Source of the DNA: Phocaeicola paurosaccharolyticus JCM 15092
GTDB lineage: Bacteria; Bacteroidota; Bacteroidia; Bacteroidales; Bacteroidaceae
NCBI RefSeq assembly: GCF_000613805.1
Contig: NZ_BAJR01000009.1
Span: forward strand, 38,106-102,105
Direction of reading: 5' to 3'
DNA: 64,000 nt
Shown: in pieces, positions 28,312 through 36,895 of the stretch
How the letters are laid out: each line of letters opens with the position of its first letter
Numbering within the stretch: position 1 is the first letter of the stretch
Translations under genes and position numbers: made by a program
Notes under the pieces: model-generated
Told to the model about the DNA's origin: nothing
Seen by the model: the letters and a program-made list of their open reading frames with translations, nothing else
Database searches by the model: none

Positions 28312-30570
28312 ATGACGACTTTACCACCTTTGATAAGTGATCTTAGCTTGATATTGCTTTGTGCAGCTATAACTACTGTCATATTCAAAAAACTCAAACA
28401 GCCATTGGTACTTGGTTATATCGTGGCTGGTTTTCTTGCAAGCCCAAATATAAATTTTACACCCAGTGTTATAGATACAGCCAGTATCCATACATGGTCA
28501 GAAATAGGAGTTATCTTCCTACTTTTTGCATTGGGATTGGAATTTAGCATAAAAAAAATATTGAAAGTTGGAGGTACAGCCATAATATCCGCTTCTACAA
28601 TTATATTTTGTATGATATGTATAGGTCTAGTTGTAGGATTATCGTTTGGTTGGAAGCGTATGGACTGTATCTATCTAGGTGGTATGCTCGCTATGTCTTC
28701 TACAACAATTATCTATAAAGCATTTGAAGATCTAGGGTTACTCAAAAAGAAGTTTGCAGGTATCGTGCTAAGTATACTTATACTGGAAGATATAGTTGCT
28801 ATTATTCTATTGGTTTTGTTGAGTACTGTTGCTGTTAGTCAGAACTTTGAGGGTACAGAACTTATGTTTAGCATGGCTAAGTTGGTTTTCTTCCTTGTAC
28901 TATGGTTTGTTGTCGGCATCTATATAATCCCCATTTTGTTGCGTCGTGCTAAAAAGTTTATTACCAATGAGATGTTGCTTATTATTTCTCTAGCCTTATG
29001 CTTTGGAATGGCTGTCTTTGCAACAAATGTAGGTTTTTCAGCCGCTTTCGGTGCTTTTATTATGGGATCCATCCTAGCTGAGACTGTAGAGGCCGAGAAG
29101 ATTGAGAAACTTGTTGCTCCGGTGAAGGATCTATTTGGTGCCATATTTTTCGTATCAGTTGGTATGATGGTTGACTTTTCCATGATTACTGAATATATTG
29201 GACCAATTGTCATAATTACTCTTGCAATAATATTTGGACAGGCAATATTTGGAACAGGTGGCGTTTTGCTCTCTGGACAACCTTTAAAAACATCAATTCA
29301 GTGTGGTTTCAGTCTTATGCAGATAGGAGAGTTTGCATTCATTATCGCTTCTCTTGGTGTAAGCCTTAATGTTACAAGCAATTTCCTATATCCTATAGTG
29401 GTTGCAGTCTCAGTTATAACGACGTTCCTTACCCCATATATGATTCGTTTATCAACACCTATATATTCCTATGTAGAGAGGCGTCTCCCTTCCCGTTTGG
29501 AATGGATGGTAAATGGATATGCCTCTGAATATTCAAATATAACTCGCAGTAACTATTGGAAATATCTAATTGTAGACATCATTAAGATAGTATCCATTTA
29601 TTCTATTCTTTCAATTGCAGTTATATTGTTATCTAAGAAGTTCCTTTTCCATTTGCTTGAACATTTTCTCTCTGTGGGATGGTCGAATTTCATTGGAACT
29701 TTTATCACTTTAATACTCATAGCACCTTTCCTTCGTGCTATTGTCATGAAGAAGAATCATTCGATAGAGTTTCGTGCTTTATGGAAAAATAACCGACGTA
29801 ATCGTGCTCCTCTTATATCTACAATTTTATTAAGATTTGTGATAGATATTTTATTTGTTCTTTTTGTGATAAATATTAAGTATAGAGCATCAATAACAAT
29901 AACTATTGGAATTGCCATTATGCTTGTCTTGGTAATGATGTTTTCTAGATGGCTGAAGAAACAATCTATCTATATGGAGAGAGTCTTTATAAAGAACCTA
30001 AGGTTAAGGGATATTGAGGCTGAGTTCTCAGGAAAGAAGAGGCCCAAATATGCAGATACTCTTCTGTCGCATGATTTACATATAAGTAATTATACTGTAT
30101 CAGCAGATTCTTCTTGGGTCGGTAAGACTCTTGCCCATCTTAATATAGGTCGTAAGCTAGGTGTTCATGTGATATCAATAATCAGAGGCAATCATAGGAT
30201 TAATATTCCGGGTGGAGAAACAGTAATCTTCCCTAACGATAACCTGCAGATTATCGGTACCGATGTTCAGATAGATGAGTTTACCAAGAGAGCAGATAAA
30301 GCATGTTTGGATGTTGACTATTCCGAGATAGAGAAGAGCGAAATTATGTTGAACCAGCTGCCTGTTGAACATAACTCATATATGATTAACCATAGCATAC
30401 GAGAAATAGGTTTCCGTGATAAATATAATTGTCTTGTAGTTGGTATTGAGAAAGGGAATGGAGAATTGATAGTCCCGTCAACAGATACACCTATTAAACA
30501 GGGCGATATGATATGGTTGGTTGGAGAAAAGGAAAACTTAAAGAAAATATCTGATATAATAACTAAATAA
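28312..30570 (+). CDS. KefB/CPA2-type cation:proton antiporter with RCK_C domains
   Basis: 752 residues. Residues about 1-385 form the CPA2 exchanger core with roughly a dozen membrane helices (segments such as LKQPLVLGYIVAGFLASP, FLLFALGLEF, and GAIFFVSVGMMVDF). More hydrophobic helices at about 425-560 precede a cytoplasmic tail. The tail carries TrkA-C/RCK_C-like modules (about 590-665 and 680-750). Such proteins exchange K+ or Na+ for protons across the inner membrane, gated by a ligand at the RCK module. The ion cannot be told from sequence. Five bases upstream of the HIT gene, so probably cotranscribed. Confidence 0.9.
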   Translation: MTTLPPLISDLSLILLCAAITTVIFKKLKQPLVLGYIVAGFLASPNINFTPSVIDTASIHTWSEIGVIFLLFALGLEFSIKKILKVGGTAIISASTIIFCMICIGLVVGLSFGWKRMDCIYLGGMLAMSSTTIIYKAFEDLGLLKKKFAGIVLSILILEDIVAIILLVLLSTVAVSQNFEGTELMFSMAKLVFFLVLWFVVGIYIIPILLRRAKKFITNEMLLIISLALCFGMAVFATNVGFSAAFGAFIMGSILAETVEAEKIEKLVAPVKDLFGAIFFVSVGMMVDFSMITEYIGPIVIITLAIIFGQAIFGTGGVLLSGQPLKTSIQCGFSLMQIGEFAFIIASLGVSLNVTSNFLYPIVVAVSVITTFLTPYMIRLSTPIYSYVERRLPSRLEWMVNGYASEYSNITRSNYWKYLIVDIIKIVSIYSILSIAVILLSKKFLFHLLEHFLSVGWSNFIGTFITLILIAPFLRAIVMKKNHSIEFRALWKNNRRNRAPLISTILLRFVIDILFVLFVINIKYRASITITIGIAIMLVLVMMFSRWLKKQSIYMERVFIKNLRLRDIEAEFSGKKRPKYADTLLSHDLHISNYTVSADSSWVGKTLAHLNIGRKLGVHVISIIRGNHRINIPGGETVIFPNDNLQIIGTDVQIDEFTKRADKACLDVDYSEIEKSEIMLNQLPVEHNSYMINHSIREIGFRDKYNCLVVGIEKGNGELIVPSTDTPIKQGDMIWLVGEKENLKKISDIITK

Positions 30571-30575
30571 ATATT

Positions 30576-31001
30576 ATGAAAACAGACCCAAAAGATTGTC
30601 TTTATTGTCAGAACAATGAGGCATTAAACAATTTGATGATTGAGATAGCACACCTATCTGTATCCAGAGTATTCTTGTTTAAAGAGCAAACCTATAGAGG
30701 TAGATGTTTAGTAGCATATGATGAACATGTTAACGACCTGTTTGAACTCTCTGCAGAGAAAAGAGATGCCTTTATGGATGATGTTACAAGAGTGACAAGG
30801 GCTATGGATAAAGTTTTCCATCCCGAAAAGATAAACTATGGAGCATATAGTGACAAACTATCACATCTTCACTTCCACTTGGCTCCAAAATATGTTGATG
30901 GTCCTGACTATGGTTCAGTCTTTCAGATGAATCCTGGAAAAGTATATCTAAGCAATCAGGAGTACGAAGAGATGATTAAGGCTATTAAGGAGAATCTTTA
31001 A
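30576..31001 (+). CDS. HIT-family nucleotide-binding protein
   Basis: 141 residues with the histidine triad HLHFHLAP (about 96-103) of nucleotide hydrolases and transferases, and an N-terminal CLYCQN pair that may bind zinc. The substrate, probably a dinucleotide or AMP conjugate, is not defined. It follows the antiporter by five bases and ends at a terminator shared with the convergent S4 gene. Confidence 0.92.
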   Translation: MKTDPKDCLYCQNNEALNNLMIEIAHLSVSRVFLFKEQTYRGRCLVAYDEHVNDLFELSAEKRDAFMDDVTRVTRAMDKVFHPEKINYGAYSDKLSHLHFHLAPKYVDGPDYGSVFQMNPGKVYLSNQEYEEMIKAIKENL

Positions 31002-31016
31002 TTATATGCAGAAACA

Positions 31017-31046
31017 GAAAAGCACCATGAAATATGGTGCTTTTTC
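31017..31046. terminator. Bidirectional terminator
   Basis: AGCACCAT (31021-31028) pairs with ATGGTGCT (31034-31041), flanked by A- and T-runs, between the convergent HIT and S4-domain genes. Confidence 0.85.
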
Positions 31047-31047
31047 G

Positions 31048-31473
31048 TTACTCATTATCAAAATCAAAGTCGAAGTCGAAATCATCATCTGAATTGAATT
31101 CAGGAGAAGCGAAATCGTCCATGTTTCGTCTATCTTTTTTGGTAGGACGTCCAGTGCCACGAGCTCTGTTAACAAAACCGCTTATCTTATTCATCTCCAT
31201 CAGTTCGTATTGGTCCGGAGTAGTTACATTCTCCAAGATATCATTTACCAGTTTTGCTCCTACGCGCTTTTCTATAGGTTGTAATACCTTGAATGAATAA
31301 ATAATAGGTGGCTTTTTTACTTGTATAACATCGCCGGCCTTAATCATTCTTGCTGGTTTAGTCTGAGCTCCGTTAATAGAAATTCTTCCTTTTTTGCATG
31401 CTTCAGCTGCAATAGTGCGCGTCTTGAAGATACGAGAAGCCCAAAGCCATTTATCTATTCTTGCTTCAGCCAT
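31048..31473 (-). CDS. hslR: S4-domain RNA-binding protein, Hsp15 (HslR) family
   Basis: 141 residues. The S4 RNA-binding domain spans about 4-65 (ARIDKWLWASRIFKTRTIA through KAGDVIQV). Hsp15 binds 50S subunits carrying stalled nascent chains. The C-terminal tail is basic (RPTKKDRRN) and then ends in a remarkable alternation of Asp and Phe (about 130-140). Its start codon shares a base with the pth stop, so the two genes are translationally coupled. Confidence 0.88.
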   Translation of the reverse strand: MAEARIDKWLWASRIFKTRTIAAEACKKGRISINGAQTKPARMIKAGDVIQVKKPPIIYSFKVLQPIEKRVGAKLVNDILENVTTPDQYELMEMNKISGFVNRARGTGRPTKKDRRNMDDFASPEFNSDDDFDFDFDFDNE

Positions 31474-32036
31474 TATCTCTTATTATATTGGTTCATTGTA
31501 ATGTCTATACCAGCAAGGCAGAAACTCTTTACAATCTCTCCTGCTAATTGAAGGCGTTCATCCATTGTCTCCATGTCTTTCTCATCAAAATGACCTAGGA
31601 CAAAGTCTATCTGTCCCCCTTTGGGGAACTCATTACCTATACCAAATTTCAGTCTGGCATAGTTTTGTGTTCCTAGGGTAGCTGCAATATGCTTTAGTCC
31701 GTTATGTCCGGCATCACTTCCTTTTCCTTTCAATCTTAATGTACCAAATGGTAGAGAGAGATCATCCACTATAATGAGAACATTTTCCAATGGAATATTC
31801 TCTTTCTGCATCCAATATCTTACGGCATTACCGCTAAGGTTCATGTATGTAGAAGGCTTAAGAAGAATAAGCTGTCTGCCTTTAACAGACAGGTTAGAGG
31901 TAGCTCCATAACGTCCATCTGCAAAAACAATATTGGACGCCTTAGCAAAAGCGTCCAATACCATAAATCCTATGTTGTGACGGGTTTTTCGGTATTCATC
32001 ACCTATATTCCCCAATCCTACAATCAAATATTTCAT
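31473..32036 (-). CDS. pth: Peptidyl-tRNA hydrolase
   Basis: 187 residues, usual length. It releases peptides from prematurely dropped peptidyl-tRNA. The family start [24 protein letters not shown] is present with the catalytic histidine at about 20, followed by [13 protein letters not shown] and [14 protein letters not shown] and GHNGLKHI. It comes 22 bases after rplY/ctc and overlaps hslR by one base, so ctc-pth-hslR looks like a translation-quality transcript. Confidence 0.97.
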   Translation of the reverse strand: MKYLIVGLGNIGDEYRKTRHNIGFMVLDAFAKASNIVFADGRYGATSNLSVKGRQLILLKPSTYMNLSGNAVRYWMQKENIPLENVLIIVDDLSLPFGTLRLKGKGSDAGHNGLKHIAATLGTQNYARLKFGIGNEFPKGGQIDFVLGHFDEKDMETMDERLQLAGEIVKSFCLAGIDITMNQYNKR

Positions 32037-32058
32037 TGAGAGGATAAAATTTTAAAAA

Positions 32059-32649
32059 TTATGAGTTAGCTTGAGCACCGCGAGCTGCACGAGTCAACTT
32101 AACAGCACAAACTACAGCTGCTTTAGCATTCATCAATTCTAATCCATCATAGTGAAGTTCACCTACTTTAATAGTCTTACCAAGACCAAGTGGTGTAACA
32201 TCAACTTTAAGACGTTCTGGAATTGTATTGTAAAGAGCTTTAACTTTTAGTTTTCGAAGCTGAAGAGCCAATTTACCACCGGCACGAACACCTTCTGCAA
32301 GACCTTCCAACTGTACTGGAACTTCCATAACGATAGGTTTAGACTCATCGATTTGATAGAAGTCAACGTGAAGGATAGTGTCTTTTACTGGGTGGAACTG
32401 AATATCTTTAAGGATAACATTAACAACTTTACCATCGATATCAAGATTTACCACATATATGTGAGGAGTGTAAACCAAGTTACGAAGGCCATCTGCTGGT
32501 ACGCTGAAATGAGTTGCAACAGGTAAACCTTTTTCGTCTTTTTCTACACCATAAACAACGCAAGGTACAGAGTTGTTTTTACGAAGTTCTTGAGTGGCTT
32601 TTTTGCCTAGGTCTGTTCTTACAGTACCTTTAATTTCAATTGATTTCAT
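32059..32649 (-). CDS. rplY: Ribosomal protein L25 / general stress protein Ctc
   Basis: 196 residues, the long Ctc (TL5) form with an N-terminal L25 5S-rRNA-binding domain (about 1-95, MKSIEIKGTVRTDLGKKAT and HFHPVKDTILHVDFYQID-like segment) and a C-terminal beta domain (about 100-185). It is part of the 50S central protuberance. The leader is about 95 bases and contains a repeated 11-mer that might mediate autoregulation. It heads the transcript with pth and hslR. Confidence 0.95.
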   Translation of the reverse strand: MKSIEIKGTVRTDLGKKATQELRKNNSVPCVVYGVEKDEKGLPVATHFSVPADGLRNLVYTPHIYVVNLDIDGKVVNVILKDIQFHPVKDTILHVDFYQIDESKPIVMEVPVQLEGLAEGVRAGGKLALQLRKLKVKALYNTIPERLKVDVTPLGLGKTIKVGELHYDGLELMNAKAAVVCAVKLTRAARGAQANS

Positions 32650-32704
32650 TTTTAATAAAATTTGTGTTACTCTAAATTAAGTATAATTCTTGTTGCCTAA
32701 TTCG

Positions 32705-32738
32705 CCATCACACGATGTGGTATTATCACACGATGCCT
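32705..32738 (-). repeat. Direct repeat in the rplY leader
   Basis: On the minus strand CATCGTGTGAT occurs twice (within 32705-32716 and 32725-32736), 9 or 10 bases apart, between the promoter element and the start codon. It could be a protein-binding or structured leader element. Confidence 0.5.
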
Positions 32739-32749
32739 GAAAAGCGGTG

Positions 32750-32757
32750 CAAAAATA
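32750..32757 (-). promoter_or_regulatory. rplY: -7 element of the rplY promoter
   Basis: TATTTTTG on the minus strand matches TAnnTTTG, 101 bases before the start codon. Confidence 0.5.
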
Positions 32758-32817
32758 GCTCTTTATTTTATAAAATCAAAGTAAATTATGTTTTTTGAAA
32801 CTCTATTTGATTAATAT

Positions 32818-33237
32818 TTAGAAGTCTATATCAATCTTTATTGCTCCTTTCTCCTCTTTTTCAACGCAACATTCTTCATTTGCCTCATTTTCGCAACTGT
32901 AGTTAGATGCTATAGGACCTTGTTCATCTGCAATAAATTGTATAGCTTGTTGAAGTCCTCCCATGAACTTTTCGAAGTCTTCTTTGTAAAGAAATATTTT
33001 ATGTTTCTCAAAACTAACCAATGAATCATCACCTTCTCCTGAAACGACTTTTTTGCTCTCTGTTATAGCAAGGAACATTTCATCTTTTCTGTTCTTCTTG
33101 ACATCTAAGTAATAGATTCGTTTGCCTGCTTTAACAGCTTTTGAAAAAACTATCTCCTTGTCATTTTCAACTGTGTTTTTCTTTTTATTATCTTCCATAT
33201 CAATTTTCATTAAGTAACGGAAGCCAAATTTGGTCAT
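32818..33237 (-). CDS. PUR-family (DUF3276) nucleic-acid-binding protein
   Basis: 139 residues as drawn; the true start is probably the methionine of MEDNKKK (residue 15, near 33195), which fits the family. The core (about 28-105) is a PUR-alpha-like fold: IVFSKAVKAGKRIYYLDVKKNRKDEMFLAITESKK followed by HKIFLYKEDFEKFMGGLQ. Members are small nucleic-acid-binding proteins of Bacteroidota with unknown cellular role. The acidic, cysteine-containing tail is variable. Confidence 0.85.
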   Translation of the reverse strand: MTKFGFRYLMKIDMEDNKKKNTVENDKEIVFSKAVKAGKRIYYLDVKKNRKDEMFLAITESKKVVSGEGDDSLVSFEKHKIFLYKEDFEKFMGGLQQAIQFIADEQGPIASNYSCENEANEECCVEKEEKGAIKIDIDF

Positions 33238-33333
33238 TTTTTTTAAATTGACAAAAAAATATTTCAGAAACTTCGGTAAAGCAAAAAATTAATCGTACTT
33301 ATGGTAGTTTTTCAATTAAAAAATGTAATTATA

Positions 33334-33365
33334 TTGTGAGGAGTCAATTGAAATACCTAATTTTG
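33334..33365 (+). promoter_or_regulatory. nusB: Promoter of the nusB cluster
   Basis: TTG at 33334-33336 and TAATTTTG at 33358-33365 with 21 bases between them; the -7 box matches exactly and lies 30 bases before the nusB start. Confidence 0.5.
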
Positions 33366-33394
33366 CATTTCCTAAAATAATTTTATTTTGAATT

Positions 33395-34321
33395 ATGATT
33401 AATAGAGTTCTTATCCGTCTCAAGGTCGTTCAGATAATATATGCATATTATCAGAATGGAGGAAAAAACCTTGAAACTGCAGAAAAGGAGTTGTTCTACA
33501 GCCTAGCTAAGGCTTATGACCTTTACAATTACCTTTTATTACTTATGGTTGAGGTGACAAAATATGCTGGCAAAAAACAGGCTTCAGCAAAAAACAGGTT
33601 ATCTCCAACACAAGACGACTTAAACCCGAATAGTAAATTTGTAAACAATAAGTTCATAGCTCAGCTCTCTGAGAATAAACAACTACTTGATTTTGTTAAT
33701 AATCAAAAGAAGACCTGGGATAATGAACCTGAATATATCAAACAACTGTTTGAAAAGATAGAGAATAGTGATATCTACAAAGAGTATATGGAGAGCGATT
33801 TATCTTCATATGAAGACGATAAAGATCTTTGGAGAAAACTGTACAAAAAGATTATCTTTACAGATGCAGACTTAGATCAGGTACTTGAGGATCAAAGTTT
33901 GTATTGGAACGATGACAAAGAGATAGTTGATACATTTGTTCTAAAAACTATAAAGAGATTTGAGGAGAAGAAAGGCGGTAAACAAGAGTTACTTCCTGAA
34001 TTTAAAGACGAAGAAGATAAGGAGTTTGCAAGCCGTCTTTTCAGACGTGCTGTTTTGAATGCTGATTACTATCGTCATCTTGTTGCAGAAGGAACAAGAA
34101 ACTGGGATATTGACAGAATTGCATTTATGGACATGCTTATCATGCAGATCGCATTAGCTGAGATCTTGAGTTTCCCAAATATTCCTATCAATGTCTCTTT
34201 GAATGAATATGTAGAGATTGCTAAGCTATATAGCACAGGCAAGAGTGGCGGTTTTATTAATGGTACTCTTGACGGAATAGTTAATCAATTAAAAAAAGAT
34301 AATAAGTTAACGAAAAATTGA
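33395..34321 (+). CDS. nusB: Transcription antitermination factor NusB (long Bacteroidota form)
   Basis: 308 residues against about 140 in E. coli. The C-terminal part (about 175-305) contains the NusB fold, with DYYRHLVAEGTRNWDIDRIAFMD and EILSFPNIPINVSLNEYVEIAKLYSTGKSGGFINGTLDGI, while the N-terminal extension is typical of Bacteroidota. NusB binds boxA RNA with NusE (S10) and supports rRNA transcription. It heads the run nusB-yajC-ybbR-coaE, with short gaps. Confidence 0.95.
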   Translation: MINRVLIRLKVVQIIYAYYQNGGKNLETAEKELFYSLAKAYDLYNYLLLLMVEVTKYAGKKQASAKNRLSPTQDDLNPNSKFVNNKFIAQLSENKQLLDFVNNQKKTWDNEPEYIKQLFEKIENSDIYKEYMESDLSSYEDDKDLWRKLYKKIIFTDADLDQVLEDQSLYWNDDKEIVDTFVLKTIKRFEEKKGGKQELLPEFKDEEDKEFASRLFRRAVLNADYYRHLVAEGTRNWDIDRIAFMDMLIMQIALAEILSFPNIPINVSLNEYVEIAKLYSTGKSGGFINGTLDGIVNQLKKDNKLTKN

Positions 34322-34364
34322 TAACTTTGTTAATACTATAATACTAACTAAAAAAAATTAAATC

Positions 34365-34682
34365 ATGAATTTATCATTCGTATTCTTACAGCAAGGCGCA
34401 GCAGGTGGTGATTACACTTTCCTGATAATGATGGTAGCAATTTTTGCTATTATGTATTTCTTCATGATACGTCCACAGAATAAGAAACAAAAAGCAATAG
34501 CAAACTTCCGCAAGAGCCTTGAAATAGGGCAGGATGTTATTACTGCAGGTGGTATTTATGGAAAGATTAAAGATCTAGATGATAATACTGTTACTTTGGA
34601 AATAGCTCCTAGTGTTAGAATTAAGATTGATAAAAACTCTATATTTGCTGATGCAGCAAACCAGCAGCAAAATAAAAAATAA
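34365..34682 (+). CDS. yajC: Preprotein translocase subunit YajC
   Basis: 105 residues with one membrane helix (about 18-38) followed by the diagnostic FFMIRPQNKKQKAI and a small cytoplasmic domain (DVITAGGIYGKIKDLDDNTVTLEIAP). YajC associates with SecDF and the Sec translocon in the inner membrane. It lies 43 bases after nusB and 3 before the YbbR-like gene. Confidence 0.96.
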   Translation: MNLSFVFLQQGAAGGDYTFLIMMVAIFAIMYFFMIRPQNKKQKAIANFRKSLEIGQDVITAGGIYGKIKDLDDNTVTLEIAPSVRIKIDKNSIFADAANQQQNKK

Positions 34683-34685
34683 AAG

Positions 34686-35681
34686 ATGTCCGCTAAACGG
34701 AAGGATATTATTAATTATTTAAAGATATCTAGAATAATCAGGTCGTTTCTATTGATGAAAGTCAATAGAGATTTCCTGATTTTCTTGTTTTTTATTTTTG
34801 TAGCTTCTCTATTCTGGCTATTACAGACTCTGAATGACGTATATGAGGCAGAGGTCGCTATACCAGTAAAGGTTACAAATGTTCCAAAGAATGCATTGAT
34901 AACATCTGAGATACCTAGTGATTTGAAAGTTGTTTTGAGAGACAAAGGAACAATTCTTATAAACTACTTCCTTGGTAAAACAATTTCTCCTGTAGAAATC
35001 AACTTCATGGACCTGTATAATGAAAAGAATAAAGTTGAAATATTAACAGAGAGATTCAACAAAATCATAACTTATCAGCTTAACCAGTCAACCAAGCTTT
35101 TATCTATAAAACCGGAAAAGTTTGATTTTATATATACACTAGGTAAATCAAAGAAAATTCCGGTACAGATAAAAGGTGATATAACTCCCAAAAGGAGTTA
35201 CTACATATCTAATATTGTATACAACCCTGATTCAGTGAGTGTATATGCACCATCTCAGATTTTGGATAAAATAAATGTTGCATATACAACACCGATATAC
35301 ATGGAGAATATTGGAGAAACCAAAAATATAGAGGTTGACTTGGCAAAGGTAAATGGTGCTAAATTTATACCGTCTAAAGTAAAGTTAAGATTGGCTGTTG
35401 ATATATATTCAGAGAAGAGTCTGGATGTTCCTATTCAAGGTGTTAATTTTCCGGTAGGGAAGACCTTGCGTACATTTCCATCAAAAGTAAAGGTGAATTT
35501 CCAAATCGGACTCAAGAACTTTAAGAATGTCACTCCTGATGATTTCTTTATCTGCGTGAACTATGAAGATTTGGCAAATAGTAAGGATGATAAATGTACC
35601 ATAGTATTGAAATCATACCCTTCGTTTGTAAAACATATAACTTTAAATCCTACTAAAGTAGATTATCTTATTGAAGAATGA
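34686..35681 (+). CDS. YbbR-like domain protein
   Basis: 331 residues. One N-terminal membrane anchor (about 28-46, FLIFLFFIFVASLFWLLQ) is followed by three or so YbbR-like beta repeats; the segments VYEAEVAIPVKVTNVPKN and SVYAPSQILDKINVAYTTPI are typical. In Firmicutes the homologous CdaR regulates the diadenylate cyclase CdaA, but here no cdaA is adjacent and the role is open. It overlaps coaE by four bases (ATGA), indicating coupling. Confidence 0.85.
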   Translation: MSAKRKDIINYLKISRIIRSFLLMKVNRDFLIFLFFIFVASLFWLLQTLNDVYEAEVAIPVKVTNVPKNALITSEIPSDLKVVLRDKGTILINYFLGKTISPVEINFMDLYNEKNKVEILTERFNKIITYQLNQSTKLLSIKPEKFDFIYTLGKSKKIPVQIKGDITPKRSYYISNIVYNPDSVSVYAPSQILDKINVAYTTPIYMENIGETKNIEVDLAKVNGAKFIPSKVKLRLAVDIYSEKSLDVPIQGVNFPVGKTLRTFPSKVKVNFQIGLKNFKNVTPDDFFICVNYEDLANSKDDKCTIVLKSYPSFVKHITLNPTKVDYLIEE

Positions 35682-36271
35682 TTAAAATTGCGATAACTGG
35701 AGGCATAGGTAGCGGTAAATCGTATGTTTCTTCGATCTTTGAGTCTTTTGATGTACCGATATACAATGCTGATGAGAACTCTAAAAAGATCGTATCATCA
35801 AGTATTGAAATAAAAGATAGACTTATTGATATATTGGGAGATGAGTGCTATAAAGGTGGCATTTTAAACAAGAAACTACTTGCAGATTTTATCTTTTCTT
35901 CGGATTGTAATAGACTTCTTGTTAATTCCATCATACATCCTTATGTATATATGGATTTTCTTAAGTGGAGTAAAGAACATTACTATAGTAATATTATTGG
36001 TATGGAGTCTGCTATTCTATTTGAATCAGGATTTGATAAGTATGTAGATAGAGTAGTGATGGTTTATGCTCCATTAGAGTTGAGAATTGAGAGAGCAATG
36101 GCAAGAGATAATGCTAGTCGAGATGAGATTAAAGCACGTATTTCTGCTCAGATGGATGATGAAAAAAAGAGACATTTATCTCACTATGTAATTGATAATA
36201 GTGGAGATGTTGAGCTGATTCTTCAAGTAAAAAAGGTTATTGAGCAATTATTAAAAGAATTTAGAGAGTAA
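35678..36271 (+). CDS. coaE: Dephospho-CoA kinase
   Basis: 197 residues, normal length. It phosphorylates dephospho-CoA in the last step of CoA synthesis. The P-loop is GGIGSGKSYV (about 7-16), followed by YNADENSKKI, the lid region HPYVYMDFLKW and RMARDNASRDEIKARI-like arginines. It overlaps the YbbR-like gene by four bases. Confidence 0.96.
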   Translation: MIKIAITGGIGSGKSYVSSIFESFDVPIYNADENSKKIVSSSIEIKDRLIDILGDECYKGGILNKKLLADFIFSSDCNRLLVNSIIHPYVYMDFLKWSKEHYYSNIIGMESAILFESGFDKYVDRVVMVYAPLELRIERAMARDNASRDEIKARISAQMDDEKKRHLSHYVIDNSGDVELILQVKKVIEQLLKEFRE

Positions 36272-36298
36272 TAATTTGGGAGTTTAAAGGTGTAATAG

Positions 36299-36306
36299 TA
36301 CTTTTG
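36299..36306 (+). promoter_or_regulatory. -7 element for the DUF5606 gene
   Basis: TACTTTTG matches TAnnTTTG, 32 bases before the start codon. Confidence 0.45.
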
Positions 36307-36338
36307 CTGCCTCAATTAGAAATATAAAATAGAACAAT

Positions 36339-36773
36339 ATGTTGAAAACAATTTTATCAATATCAGGTAAACCTGGATTATATAATCTTATTTCTCAAGG
36401 TAAGAATATGCTTATTGTAGAGACTATAGATGTAGCTAAGAAAAGAATTCCTGTATATGCAAGTGAGAAAGTGATATCTTTAGGCGATATAGCTATGTAT
36501 ACTGATGCTGAGGAGGTAGCGCTAAGTGATGTTCTTGAATCGGTTAAGAATAAAGAGAATGGTGCTGCTGCAACTATTAACTATAAGAAAGCATCAAATT
36601 CTGAGTTGTTTGATTACTTTGGTGAAGTTCTTCCTAATTTCGATCGTGATAGAGTACATGCAAGCGATATAAAGAAACTTCTTTTGTGGTATAACCTTCT
36701 TATTGAAAATGGAATTTCTGATTTTTCTGTAGCTGAAGCTGAAGCAGAAAGTGAAGCTAATGAAGCAGAATAA
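36339..36773 (+). CDS. DUF5606-family protein
   Basis: 144 residues matching the Bacteroidota family DUF5606: it opens MLKTILSISGKPGLYNLISQGKNMLIVET, followed by RIPVYASEKVISLGDIAMYTD and a C-terminal helical part (VHASDIKKLLLWYNLL). The last 15 residues are an acidic Ala/Glu repeat. Function unknown in the family. It follows coaE after 67 bases with its own promoter element and ends at a 17-bp terminator. Confidence 0.85.
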   Translation: MLKTILSISGKPGLYNLISQGKNMLIVETIDVAKKRIPVYASEKVISLGDIAMYTDAEEVALSDVLESVKNKENGAAATINYKKASNSELFDYFGEVLPNFDRDRVHASDIKKLLLWYNLLIENGISDFSVAEAEAESEANEAE

Positions 36774-36840
36774 TTTCTTATAATAAAAATTCTCCAACTT
36801 TGATGGTGTTATGTACTGTCGGGATTGGTGTAATAGATAC

Positions 36841-36877
36841 AAAAAAGGAGAGATGATTTTATCATCTCTCCTTTTTT
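36841..36877. terminator. Bidirectional terminator
   Basis: A perfect 17-bp stem (36841-36857 with 36861-36877) with a three-base loop, A-run and T-run, between the convergent DUF5606 and clpB genes. Confidence 0.9.
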
Positions 36878-36895
36878 GCTTATAATGTAACACTA

